A stretch of DNA of 64,000 nucleotides, taken from positions 5,642,001 to 5,706,000 of the forward strand of contig OY744470.1 in assembly GCA_963556145.1 (NCBI GenBank), in the 5' to 3' direction. A model generated the notes under the pieces. It was not told the DNA's origin. It ran no database searches and saw only the letters and a program-made list of their open reading frames with translations. The position numbers and the translations under genes were made by a program. This stretch comes from Hygrocybe punicea (lineage: Eukaryota > Basidiomycota > Agaricomycetes > Agaricales > Hygrophoraceae). Positions 23,131 through 33,622 of the stretch are shown here, piece after piece (position 1 is the stretch's first letter; each line of letters opens with the position of its first letter).

Positions 23131-23616
23131 CGGTGTCGATCATCCACCGGTCCACTTATGGAAGTTCCCGTTGTATCCATAAGTTATGTGAGCTGTTCTG
23201 ATTTGTGTATCGATGTCCTTAACAAAACTTTTCATTTTCAGCATTTTCAGAAGTACTGTATTATATTATATAGTCAAAAGGCAGCTCCGAGCGACAGGCA
23301 AGTAAAACCCTTATGCTGAGAGCATTCCCATGACAACTCGATAAGCGGAGACTTCCTTCTGCTCATGTTGTTGGCATCGGCGAACTTACAGCCCGATGAG
23401 TCTCCTCCATATCACCGGAATACAGGTGTAGTCATATACACATATAAAGCTCTCGATGATGCTTCAGGATCTGCAGACCGCCCATTTTATCTCTGCCCTT
23501 GCTGTGGCGTCCTTTATCTTTGCGATCGTGCACACACCCCTCAATTGCTGTGCGTCTGAAATGCTCATTCGTACCGACTTCCCTCTCACCTCGTAACCAG
23601 TGGTCAGCATCGTCTG
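23131..23616. other. No assigned gene; possible promoter
   Basis: Between the gag fragment and the next gene. A frame near 23468-23594 encodes a short hydrophobic stretch (HFISALAVASFIFAIVHTPL) but ends before any acceptable splice into the next gene. A TATA-like catatataaag... sequence is absent in exact form; cacatataaagc lies at about 23441. Confidence 0.4.
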
Positions 23617-24608
23617 ATGGCTTGGAAACTCCTCGGGAAACAGCACCAAAAAAAACCGCTACAGGTCGTGTACCTCGTAATGCGGCCAATCGACCAGGCT
23701 AAAATGGTCGCTGAAGTTGCTTCGAAGGTCGGCGACGTCGGCGAACAGGTGTATGGTGCAGTGGTGGAGAAGTTGGTTACCGGTTCTGGAGACGGTGCGA
23801 CAGAACTCCGAGATTCGCTGAAGGAATGTATAACTCTCGTTCGGGAGTTTTGTGCGGGCGTTATTTCCTTCAATGTCCTTTGGATGAAACTCCTCGCGCA
23901 ATACTGGGCTATTATGGTTCAGGATCAATACTATCACTTGAAGAGGATGAGAGAGGACAACGACAACCTTGCTCTTGATCTTACTCCTTTTAAAGAGAGC
24001 GAGGTGTTTCTGAAGGTACCTCTATGGAAGACCAATTACTCCCATGAAGACTTGGCAGGCATTGGTTAGTGGTTACCCGCCGATCTGATTGCTTCCGTTT
24101 GATGAGCCTTCACATGCAACCGCAATAGCCATTGGCATTCTTGCGCGCATGAGCAACAGAAAGCGGCAAACTATTGATGTCCTCGATGGCGACAACCGCA
24201 TTCCTCATGAAAATTTCAGTTTCGTCAAATATCGGCCCTATCTTCCTCTTCCGACAATTCCGCGTGTGCCCATCGGTCCCAACAAGTATAGCGTGTTATT
24301 CAACAACTGCCAACATTTCGGCACCGCTGTCCTTACCCAACTGTCCATCCCACGGGTCACTGGGCTTCCCAAAACGCTACGAATCATGAAGGAAATGATG
24401 GAACTGTGGTTTCCCCACGAGAAAGATATCAGCGCTGTGGCTTTGGAGATGACGCAAGCATTGAAAGACCAAACGCTAACTGTAAGTCTTATCTCTGCAC
24501 ATCATATTAAGTATTATTCACTACATACCGAATTTGTTTCTCAAGATCGAGTTCCTTCTTGAACGTGTAATGAAAGCTTCCACAATATTCTTACAGGAGA
24601 AGAAATGA
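23617..24608 (+). CDS. NCxHF-motif protein, possibly LRAT/papain-like fold
   Basis: Exons 23617-24064, 24129-24481 and 24546-24608 with GTTAGT...TAG and GTAAGT...AAG introns give an open protein of about 287 residues. The first 150 residues are helical (VAEVASKVGDVGEQVYGAVV; a hydrophobic stretch near CAGVISFNVLWMKLLAQYW). The second exon contains KYSVLFNNCQHFGTAVLTQL. An N-C-x-H-F motif preceded by an extended stretch is typical of the LRAT and related permuted papain-like enzymes, where the Cys is the nucleophile. The upstream catalytic His of that family is not evident, so activity is doubtful. The protein ends FLLERVMKASTIFLQEKK. No paralogue in the window. Confidence 0.5.
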
Positions 24609-24797
24609 CTTTGCAGCGGCATTGGAGTGTTCCTAACGGATCTCACTAAGTCGTATATGCTGAGTTGTTGTCTTTTTTGCTTTTATTTAATTAGCATAGG
24701 GTTGAACTACGTGAATGCATTGTTAGCAACAAGCATATTCGATCTGGGAAGCAGACATTATTGTTTCGAAACACCAACAATTGGGTTGTTAAGGGCG

Positions 24798-26144
24798 TTA
24801 CACTGTAATTGCGAGACTTTGTTGGACAGTAACTTCCAACCCCTGCAGCCGCAAATCACCAATCATTTCCCTGGCATGTCCTGTAAGACGGTGTGGGCAA
24901 ATTATTGTGGCTTTCTTGAGTGATGATAAGGTTGGTATCTCGAAGAGAGAAAATTGAGCATTAGACTGCCTGGTCTTGAGCATGTTGACCGCCGCAACCA
25001 TATCATCTGCTACAAAGTCAATTTCTTCCACATGGGGCAGCAAGGCTCCTCGTGCCATCATCTGCATTACGGAGGGGTTCAGCCCGCGATCATAAGTAAG
25101 AATGAGCCTTTTAACATGCGGAACGCAGTTCAGGATCCATTCCAAATGGCCCGTTGGGAATTCCCCGTCTCCATCTTTTAATTCGAGGACCTGGAGCGCG
25201 GATGAAAAGTGTGTGAAAAACGAGATATAGTCCGCCCTGTTAGGGTTTGACCGATGGCCAAACCCACCCTGCAGCTTTAGCTCGCAAAGATTGGGAAGGA
25301 CGAGAGAGCGTAGGAACTGGGCTACGTTGGGGGATTCCTCCAGATATAAATACAAATTTTGCAACATGGGAAGACGGGCTGGCGTCTGTGAAAGGGCTGC
25401 TACCCGAGAGGCGGTAACCTCGTCAATGCGGCGAATATATGTGAATTCACATCGCACAAGGGTAGTGCATTTGGAAAGAATGACGAGGCAGACATCAGCA
25501 CCGACTCCAGTGCCCCAGAATGTGAGCTCAGTGAGCTGTGACCATGGAAATTGCAGTTTGCAGTGGTCACGGGTGCATAAGTTACTTGTAACCGTGCGAA
25601 GGCATGGTGCGAAGGTAAAAGCAGTGACTCGGACTGCATCTATTGTCAAGACTTCCAAACATGAGCGCCTAGTCCTAACCGCATGGCGGTATGGGGAGAA
25701 AGGGTCGTCCCAACAGCTTGTACTGATTGCCAAGTCTTCAAGTGATGTGAAAGAACCAGAAGGTAGGGTCAGGATGGCTTGGAGGTTCTGGCAGTCGGTA
25801 GTCAGGTGGAGTTTCCGCAAGTGGTGGGAATTGGGGATAATGGCATAATCCATCAGTGCTGTGGGTTGCGAGCATGTAGTTTGTGACGTCAAGAACCTGG
25901 TTACAGGACAATATAAAAACCACGCACAAACACGCTTGGAGCGGCGTCCAAGTCCACGCACGCTGATCTTGATGTCCCATATCTCAACGATGTCAATGGC
26001 GATTTCTCTCCACCGTGCGCAAATCTGCAAGATCAACAGTCGGGGATCGTCCTCTATCAAGGGGCATTCCCCGGACTGCCTGACAGCGAGCAACATGATC
26101 TTTCTGACCAACTCTGGCGGCAACCACTGAGGTGATGAAAGCAT
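24798..26144 (-). CDS. F-box-like / LRR-type protein
   Basis: A 448-residue single-exon frame on the minus strand starting MLSSPQWLPPELVRKIMLLA, the short F-box-like helix (LPPEL..KI) that opens many Agaricomycete F-box proteins, followed by ICARWREIAIDIVEIWDIKI and leucine-rich segments (HHLRKLHLTTDCQNL, LPMLQNLYLYLEE, LEWILNCVPHVKRLILTYD, LLPHVEEIDFVADDM). The frame stays open upstream through LRIRLTAAEKELHDLDVRRA, a heptad-like coiled coil usual before this F-box; it begins just after a TAG that could be a splice acceptor (near 26266), so the real protein may start in an upstream exon. Expected role: substrate receptor of an SCF ubiquitin ligase; family members are numerous and mostly uncharacterised. 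Confidence 0.8.
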   Translation of the reverse strand: MLSSPQWLPPELVRKIMLLAVRQSGECPLIEDDPRLLILQICARWREIAIDIVEIWDIKISVRGLGRRSKRVCAWFLYCPVTRFLTSQTTCSQPTALMDYAIIPNSHHLRKLHLTTDCQNLQAILTLPSGSFTSLEDLAISTSCWDDPFSPYRHAVRTRRSCLEVLTIDAVRVTAFTFAPCLRTVTSNLCTRDHCKLQFPWSQLTELTFWGTGVGADVCLVILSKCTTLVRCEFTYIRRIDEVTASRVAALSQTPARLPMLQNLYLYLEESPNVAQFLRSLVLPNLCELKLQGGFGHRSNPNRADYISFFTHFSSALQVLELKDGDGEFPTGHLEWILNCVPHVKRLILTYDRGLNPSVMQMMARGALLPHVEEIDFVADDMVAAVNMLKTRQSNAQFSLFEIPTLSSLKKATIICPHRLTGHAREMIGDLRLQGLEVTVQQSLAITV

Positions 26145-26279
26145 GTTTTTGTATCGAGTTATCCGTTTGCGGACGTAAGCACGTCTGACATCCAGATCGT
26201 GAAGTTCCTTTTCTGCAGCGGTGAGCCGTATGCGTAAATCGTCGCTGAGTGGACAGGAGTGATACTAGTGCATCCAAAT

Positions 26280-27200
26280 GGAAGATTGTGATGCGGATAA
26301 TCTATGACTGCGAGAACTGCGAGATAAGCGTCAATGCGCGCTTAGGCTTGAGAGCACGAACTCTGCTCAATGAAATAAAGAGGCCAATGGATTTACAAGA
26401 ACAAGAAGTAATAGTCCACCTGCGTATTAGCAAGTTGAAAGCAAGGCGGATGCTTGGCTTGTCAACACGGCGTGCGGTGCTGTTTGCGATAAAGCTGTTG
26501 CGACGTAGTAAGCCTGGTACGTAAATGTCGCCGGTAATGAGGTCCGATGTCCAGCTTGTTACACTCCTAGTATGTCAAGTCCCTGGCAGTATGTCGAGTC
26601 CCTGATTATTGCACCCGAGAATTACTGAACCATACGCCAATAACCTGCGTTTTTCTGGTACCCGGTGGCCCCGATTGTCAACGTGCTCCTCGATTCTTCC
26701 CTCAACACTCATTCCTTGAAAGCTCTCGTCCTCGTCGGCATGAGAACAGGCAGCTGTTTCTGACCGTGTTTGTACTCAAACTCTTGGCCTTTACTGCATG
26801 GCCGTTTGGGAAAGCACAGTATCAGACAAAGACAATTCTGACTATAAAAATGGAGCACCGGCAGAGGTAGAATCCCAGTCTTTTCAAATTCTGCTACTGA
26901 GTATGTTGGGGGAGGATATACTACTAAGAACTATCCGGGCTTATTGACAACGTGAACGGAATGGCCCGGGAGAGCGATACTCCAGCCCTTGTTTTGTGGT
27001 CGTTTGACAGGGCTATCAAGGCAGTTGACTATTAATGCCGACAAAAAGGTACCCCACAACTCAATATCCCCCACTTTGTCCTAGATGCTTACTAGATCAA
27101 GCACTGCACACTGTCCCTGAAGTGAACATACCCTTGCCTCGGCCCAGTTGTTCCCGCGAAAAGGTCGCATGAAAAAACTCCGTTCTCTACAGAGTGATGA
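26280..27200. other. No gene seen
   Basis: Intergenic stretch between the divergent F-box gene and the CAP gene. It holds short frames only, apart from a possible upstream exon of the F-box gene. The right part should contain promoter sequence for the CAP gene. Confidence 0.45.
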
Positions 27201-27202
27201 CA

Positions 27203-27208
27203 TATAAA
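27203..27208 (+). promoter_or_regulatory. TATA box (tataaa) of the CAP gene
   Basis: tataaa in gacatataaaggcagg, 51 bp upstream of the predicted start codon at 27259, a normal spacing for a short 5' UTR. Confidence 0.6.
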
Positions 27209-27258
27209 GGCAGGTCCTGGACCTGAAAGCCATAGTCCAGTGCTCTCGCATTACCAGC

Positions 27259-28172
27259 ATGTATCTCCCAGCCCGCACAGTTCTTACAGCGATTGGCCTC
27301 GGCTTCCTTGCAGGTGGTTCGCCAGCTCGCTACTCACAGCTTCCTCTCCCCAACGAAGGCACAGTGACCTGTAATGGTGGACCCCTGGATCAGCAAGGGA
27401 GGATTGGCCAGTTCGACGCCTGGACGGATCAAGTTGTCAATAGTCATAACTCATTTCGGGCGCAATATTCTGCCCCTGCGCTTAGTTGGAATAGCGATCT
27501 CTATGCTGGAACGCTCCAATGGGCCCAGCAATGCGTATTTCAACATAGGCATGCTTGCTGTTAATTGTTGCTGAATTGAATGGATCCACTGATCAGGAAC
27601 CTCTGTAATAGTGGGGGGTCCTACGGCGAAAATTTGGTGAATTCATCATGTGCCCCGCACTGCAAGCTACACAGGATGCTGACAGCTTTTAATTATTATC
27701 TTTAGGCAGCTGGGTATGGAGGTGGATATGGCTTCGCTTCGGGACTCCAGAGTTGGATGGACGAAGCCTGTAAGAGTATTAATTTGCTCAGGTGCCGTGC
27801 TCCGTCGTTGACTGGTTATTTCGATAGCTGCATACGATTATAATAATCCCGGATATTCTCCTAGCACAGGTCATTTCACCCAGGTGAGTGCAATGGAAGA
27901 GAAAATCGCCTCACTTGTTTCTGAGTTTGCTGATTTACACGTGGTCTTCAGGTCGTATGGAAGAGCACGACGAGTGTAGCATGTGCCATGGTGGACTGCC
28001 CAGCCAACACCATCTTTCCTGATCCTTCCACGTTTATTGTCTGCCGGTACAGTCCTCCGGGAAATTACCAAGGACAATTCCCGTTAGTCCTCTCCTTCTG
28101 TGCTATGGTAATCCACAATGCTTAATCTCTCTCTTGCTTTCATGCAGGGACAATGTCGGAAGGCACGTATGA
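27259..28172 (+). CDS. PR-1/CAP-domain secreted protein
   Basis: Six predicted exons: 27259-27548, 27597-27636, 27706-27769, 27828-27883, 27952-28082, 28148-28172. The N-terminus (ARTVLTAIGLGFLAGGSPA) is a signal peptide. The CAP fold follows: VVNSHNSFRAQYSAPALSW, LQWAQQCVFQH, GSYGENL, LQSWMDEA, STGHFTQVVWKSTTSVACAM, and CRYSPPGNYQGQFP. The HNxxR, GENL and GHFTQVVW signatures are all present with the usual order and spacing, so this is a full-length extracellular CAP protein; fungal members bind sterols or small ligands. Intron 1 starts GC rather than GT (27549-27596), which is either a genuine GC-AG intron or a donor mutation; without splicing the frame stops after HRHACC. The other introns have GT-AG ends. 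Confidence 0.85.
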
Positions 28173-28680
28173 AAGGTATGATTCATCTTGAACAATATAT
28201 TGGTCGACAAACTGTTGACCATGACGGCTGGCAGTCACCGTGGTGGCAACTTGAATGTGACCAAAGTCGCTTGTACAACACTGTATTCTTTGTCCCTACT
28301 AGTAGGAAGTTCATAGCTTTTTTTGTTGTCCGTTTTATCGAATACTGTAGTTAGTGATATCAAACCAGGCAATAAAGTGCTCCAGGTAAACTGAACACTA
28401 GACTGAAATTACATTTGAGAAAAAATGACGTGGGTGAAATGAGTTAGGTTACATTCCGTGACCTCATAGCATTCGTTCATAGACAGGTAGTAATGCCGCT
28501 GGTGTATATCAAAAACCATACAACTCAATATCATTGCGTACTCCTCCGCACAGGTAAATCCAATCATTCCAATGGCATAAGGGCTGGTACACAGAGCAAT
28601 CAAATGCCTCGCCGGAGACATTTCAAGCTCCCGGTCTTCACCATTGTGAATTCACCAAGATTCCAAGCTTCTCTGTGGGA
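28173..28680. other. No gene seen
   Basis: 3' flank of the CAP gene; short frames without motifs. Confidence 0.45.
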
Positions 28681-29444
28681 TCAACTCCAATGACGAGTAA
28701 GTATCATCAAGCTTGGCTTGAACACAACAATTCTCACCGCCAATGCTGTGCTGAAGCAATTCCTCCTCGCGTGAGCTGCACCACCCCAGGCACAATATGC
28801 CAGCTTCAGTCTCTTCAAGCCAGGAAGATTTGGGGCCAGTGAAATCAAGAGCCCCGGGTTCAAGAACTCGACGGCGAAAGATAGTGACTGCAGACCGAGG
28901 CCAGGTGGTCGATGAGAGAATATGTGTACCGTCCTGATGACCTCATCGTATGTTACAGTAACGAGTAATTCACTACCGTCAGGCTCCTGAAATATTTCGT
29001 CATGGTATCAAACTTATCAAGGAATGGGGCAAATTCAAATGTCTCCAGATTGAAGACGGTCTTGTTGGACCAGATAGTTTGGAAAATCTCGTGGCGACAA
29101 TCCAGTTTGAGGCTAATTTGGGTGAGTGTGCTGGCGTGGTTGTAGAGGATATGTGTGTTGAGTCCGAAAGAATTGTGCCGGTATGCATATATGTAGACAA
29201 CGAGTCGTTCAAGATGGGGTAATGGGGCTAGGTTTGAGAAGAAGGGAGAAAGACCTAGCGATCCACCGTGGTCATACCCCACACGCCGAGAAATTGACAA
29301 GCGACGAAGGATGAGACTGGATTTGCTGACAATTGGTATCATGACATCGCCAGCATCAGGGAGCGGCCTGCGCCGATCGAATGGTTGAATATTGAATGCT
29401 AACTGCAGCTCTTGTAGCTGACCGGAGGACAGGTCTAATAAAAT
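28681..29444 (-). pseudogene. LRR region of an F-box-type protein, 5'-truncated
   Basis: On the minus strand a frame begins after an acceptor (tttcag, 29445) with ILLDLSSGQLQELQLAFNIQ, continues SSLILRRLSISRR, LAPLPHLERLVVYIYA and FNLETFEFAPFLDK, and splices (donor near 28981) into GLGLQSLSFAVEFLNPGLL and LAPNLPGLKRLKLAYCAWG, ending at 28681. This is the leucine-rich half of an Agaricomycete F-box protein. No F-box exon is visible upstream before the divergent gene at 29590, so it is probably truncated. Confidence 0.5.
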
Positions 29445-29589
29445 CTGAAAGCAACTTCAGTGACAGTATGCGCGCGCAGATTAGAAAATGTTTTCCAAGC
29501 AATCAGCGTTTGCATCCTCTAATGTCACTGTCGTACGACTAGTCTTGGGGTAGCCTTACTACCTTATAGGGCAAAAGGTCAGAAATTGC

Positions 29590-30755
29590 ATGACCGTGAC
29601 CTTGTTGCTCGCCACCTCACAACTACTCATGGCGAACTCGGTGGCAATCCCGCAAGACATCATCTACCATGTTATTGCGGCAGTTGGCCATGACAAGGAT
29701 CTGCTCAAACAGTGCGCCCTAGTTTCCTCCTCATTCCTTCTCCCCTGTCGCAAGCAGCTATTCTCCGAAATTGCTCTCAGAGGCAACGCTCCTCAGAGGC
29801 TTCACCAATTCCTCGTCCAAAATCCAGTCATTCAGTCTTTTGTCAGAAGTATTGCTATCGTTCAGGTTCCTATTGGGGTTCCAAAACTACCTGGTCTGAG
29901 TGCCAGCTTGATAGCACATCGCTACTCGCTATTCTCCGACTCCCGTTCTGTTGTCTAGAGAGTTTCTCGATCATTTCGTGGCAATCCCCTTGGCATTGGA
30001 ATAGCTTTAGCAGAGAACTGAAGGATGCGCTCTCGAATATCATATATTCATCCACCCTCAAAACCCTCTGCCTCAAGGACGTCGTCAACGTGCCGATTAA
30101 CATCCTCGGTGCGGTCCACCTTATGAAATTGGAGTTGGATGCCGTCTCGCCCGATGTTGGGCAGTCAAGCTCGCTGTCACTGGCAGCTTTGAAGGGAGTA
30201 GCAACGGCATCCCACATGGTGATTGACCAGTGTGTATGGTATTCGCGGAACCCAGTGCGTGGTATGAGATTTCCTATATCTGCTTATTTCTCACTAATTT
30301 GGGACATGGAAGGTTCCACTGAGCCCATATTCCTGCCATTCATGTGCCATTTACGCTTCTTCGAAATCAACATTGACCCATATTCGGCAACCATGGCTGA
30401 CTTCAGCATCTTGTCGTTCTTGATGCAATCACTTTGTATCAGCCTCACATCTCCTGCTACACTCGAACATCTCAAGTTCAACATTACATTTACCGGCAAT
30501 AGTAACTTCTTCAATCATGATGCATTTTATGAGGATTTACGATCCGCTGATGTCTGGAGGCATCTAGACTCCATTATCACTCATCCAACCGGTTCACGGA
30601 TACAAAGAGTCGATATTGACATCAAATACACCTTTCGTTATGACGACAATGTGATGGAACCTGATAACGATGAAATCTTGGAAGCTGTCCTTAATGGTTT
30701 ACCTTTACTTCGCAAGAAAGGCATTCTGTTCGTCGAAGCCATCGTGAGAAGATGA
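29590..30755 (+). CDS. F-box-like protein (IPxDII...LLKQCALVSSSFLxPCRKQLF type)
   Basis: Starts MTVTLLLATSQLLMANS (a second ATG at 29629 is an equally good start). The N-terminus SVAIPQDIIYHVIAAVG, then DLLKQCALVSSSFLLPCRKQ and LVQNPVIQSFVRSIAIV, is a very common Agaricomycete F-box-like opening. A 41-bp intron (29866-29906, GTTCCT...CCAG) restores the frame into exon 2 (QLDSTSLLAILRLPFCCLES). The rest has hydrophobic, weakly repeated segments and ends LRKKGILFVEAIVRR, as in full-length members. Predicted 374 residues. Likely role in SCF ubiquitin ligases; target unknown. It is divergent from the LRR fragment at 28681-29444. Confidence 0.75.
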
Positions 30756-31313
30756 CATGGCTTGGAGTGGCCAGTGGTAGAGAGAGAGAAGGCAATGGGG
30801 GCACATCGCAGTCTTGAGAGTGAGGTTAGGGGGCCCACGCTCATGAAGTTTGGAAAGAACGGTAGCTTATATTGCATTGCTGGTGTGGTCTCATCTGGAC
30901 TTTTCGTAAATGTATTATCTAAAGCCAGAACTGGAGTCAGTAAGTTTACACTGACGCTATGCGAGTTGCGCTGATTCGAGTTGTGCTAGTGCACAGCGAG
31001 AGACTCAGCAGGATTAACCCAGTTTATTATTCGAACAGTTGATATTACATCAGGTTTTGTCCTGACATTGTTTTTTTTGTATGCAATGTCCCATCAACTA
31101 TAATAAGCTTTCGAAAATGGCTTGCAAAGCATCGATAATAGATAACAGATTGGGCAAAGCTATAGAAATAGCACGGGTAGTTTTAGACATGAAGTGAAGA
31201 TTCTAAGGTATAAATCAACCGAACGGTGCAGCATAGACGGTGTTGAACGTGCAGTTGGCTAGACAAGATGGACAACGCCCGTAAGAAGAAGTGTCATGTA
31301 GCCACTAGTACCT
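30756..31313. other. No gene seen
   Basis: Intergenic; short frames only, with AT-rich stretches. Confidence 0.45.
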
Positions 31314-32022
31314 CTATAAGAGCAAAACAAGACAAAGTAAAGCATGACGTACGTGTATGAGGTGTCCCTCACAGAAGATTTTCTTGCAGCAACGAGTCTT
31401 GCACGGTTTCATAGACAATTGAGAGCTGCGGATGCCCGAGATCACTCCCAGGTACCGCAATGGTGAAAGGAGGACATACCAAAGTCCGCATTTAAAGTTT
31501 CCCGACTCTATGTTTGGCAGCCAGTCGGGCCATAGCTCCTCGTCATACATATTCAACCCCCAGGATAAATCTTTACCTGTGGTCCTACGACTGGTTTGTT
31601 TTGGTGGTATTGGTTTGGAAGAAGCGAATTGCCTGGGGATGGGAAGAGGAACGCATTGAATTTGGCAAGATGGGCAGCGGCCTGTGCAGCGGAGCCACTG
31701 GCACCAGTCTGTAAAGAAAAATAAGACATGGGACCGATTTACGACGTACATCAGCGAGGTGTTCTTTGCAGAAGAACTGGTTACAGCAACGAGTCTTGCA
31801 TGATCGGATGGACCATTCAAAGCTATAAAATACTCCTGTCGTCCGCACAATAGCAAAAGATGAGCGTAGGGCGTACCAGATTCCGCAGTCATGATCCACA
31901 AACTCCGTGAGCGAATGACAGTGTAGCCAATCATCGCTTTCATACACTGCCAATCGCCAGTTAGGCTGCTGCTCGTCTTCAATCACAATCGAGTGCCAGT
32001 TGGAAGGGAGTAGCGTGTCCAT
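31314..32022 (-). CDS. Unknown protein with duplicated CKTRCC motif exons
   Basis: Exon 1 (32022-31750) starts MDTLLPSNWHSIVIEDEQ and ends WSIRSCKTRCCNQFFCKEHLAD; the intron GTACGT...ACAG ends at 31709; exon 2 (from 31708) reads TGASGSAAQAAAHLAKFN and closes at 31553 after VKIYPGG. Further along the same strand (about 31530-31350) lies a second unit: WPDWLPNIESGNFKCGLWY ... SMKPCKTRCCKKIFCEGHLI, again followed by a GTACGT donor-like sequence. The two units share C-G-[IL]-W-Y, spacing, and C-K-T-R-C-C-x3-F-C-x2-H. The Cys/His pattern could bind zinc, but I do not recognise a family. Whether the second unit is an exon of the same gene or a truncated tandem copy is unclear. Confidence 0.5.
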
Positions 32023-32960
32023 CTTAATACAGACAGCGACGACGTGGAAACGTAGTAGGGTATTTGCCCGTGAGTTAGGAATAAAGGACCAAGGTGAGAT
32101 CGAAGAGTTGAACCCTCTTCAAATACTTGTTGCGAGGCATGAGAGATACACGATGCAAAGGCCAGTGATTCGTCAGGACTTTACAGTTGTTGGTGAGAGC
32201 GGACGGCGGTGGGCACAACAGATGCAACGATCGATACCTAGGGAATTAACGTGAGAGCGAGTTATACGTTAGTGTAGTGCAGGAAACCAACATATGAACA
32301 CTGCTGAGAATCATAGATGGCAAGCAAGAGCCAACTGTATGGCAAATGGAAAGAGAGCATGTGCATGTGTCAACAACATTGACCAGGTGTTGCATAACAG
32401 CAGTTCGAAATGAGGCCAAGCCGCTGAAGCAAAATTCATGATCATGTACCTGAAAATGACTCGGAGTAAGCAGCACAGTACGAGCAAGAGCACAATAATC
32501 GACAACCGCCTTGGTGTAACTTTTGAGCGCAAGATGGCCGAGATCCGCTAACTCGGCTGATTTCATGTTCGAGGTGGATTTGCCATTGTCGACTCCAACA
32601 GTTTGCTGGCAAATATTCAAAGTTCTTGAGTGGTCGAATCGTGGATTAAACGTGGCGGTAAGTGACTCGCGCGCTGCTAAGTTAGACGCTCAATAAGTTC
32701 CCGCAGATTGCTTTTGACCGTGAGCTGTAAGCATAGGGTTCACCACAGAAGACCCAAAGATTGGAGAGCGGCGTGGCGTGTTTGCTTGGAGGGTTTGTTT
32801 CATTTATGTCGGGACATAGTACAGCAGGGTTACCAATAGGCCATAACCCAGTCTACAATGCCCACCATATTCGGGGATTCCCGATTTCGCCACCACCGAA
32901 CTACCCCGATGATCGTTGTATAACACCTGAGGAAACATTCATGATATGCTATCCCAGAAA
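32023..32960. other. No assigned gene
   Basis: A minus-strand frame (about 32562-32456) reads KSAELADLGHLALKSYTKAV and ends at a GTACAT donor-like site; it could be an upstream exon of an unidentified gene. Nothing else is recognisable. Confidence 0.35.
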
Positions 32961-32990
32961 AAAGAGGTGACTAGGCCGACTAAGACTTAC

Positions 32991-33622
32991 GCTTCCAGCT
33001 CGCCGTTTAATTGAAGCCTCCCGAGTATGGCACATTGCTACTCAAAATTTGGAGGGACCGAACCCCCCCGACCTTGTCTTCCCACTGGCGCTCGTCTACA
33101 GAAACCATCTCAATATGCTGTCCCCGGAAGAAGTAACTAAGACTTACGCCTCTAGCTCGCGACGGTACTGTTTAATTGAAGCCGTCGAATACGGAACATT
33201 GCTACTGAAAATTTGGAGGGACGGACTGCCCCGGCCTTGTCGTACGGCTCGCGCTCGTCTATAGAATCGTGTCTGAATATTGTGTCCGTAACAAGTGACT
33301 GGAACTTACGCCTCCAGCTCGCGGCGGTACTGTTTAATTGAAGCCGTCGAGTACGGCATATTTTTGCTAAAAATTTGGAGGGACGGACCTCCTCGGCCTT
33401 GTCGTGCGGCTCGCGCTCGTCTACAGAATCGTTTCTAAAGATAGTGTCCGAAAGAAGTGACTGGAACTTACGCCTCCAGCTCGCGGCGGTACTGTTTAGT
33501 TGAAGCCGTCGAGTACGGAATATTATTATTGAAAATTTCGAACGATGAACGTCGTAATGGTCTTGCTCGTCTGCAGAATCATGCTCAATATGCTGGCCCT
33601 GGACGAAGGGATTGGATCTTAC
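32991..33622 (-). repeat. Tandem array of exon+intron units, period about 162 bp
   Basis: Four units start at 33570, 33420, 33258 and 33095. Within each, a conserved exon (tcgacggcttcaattaaaca; agtaccgccgcgagctgg) is followed by a conserved intron beginning gtaag and ending near gattctgyag. Intron as well as exon was duplicated. The longest minus-strand frame through the array (reading LNSTAASWRRKF) is a different phase, open only because the unit length is divisible by three. Confidence 0.93.
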
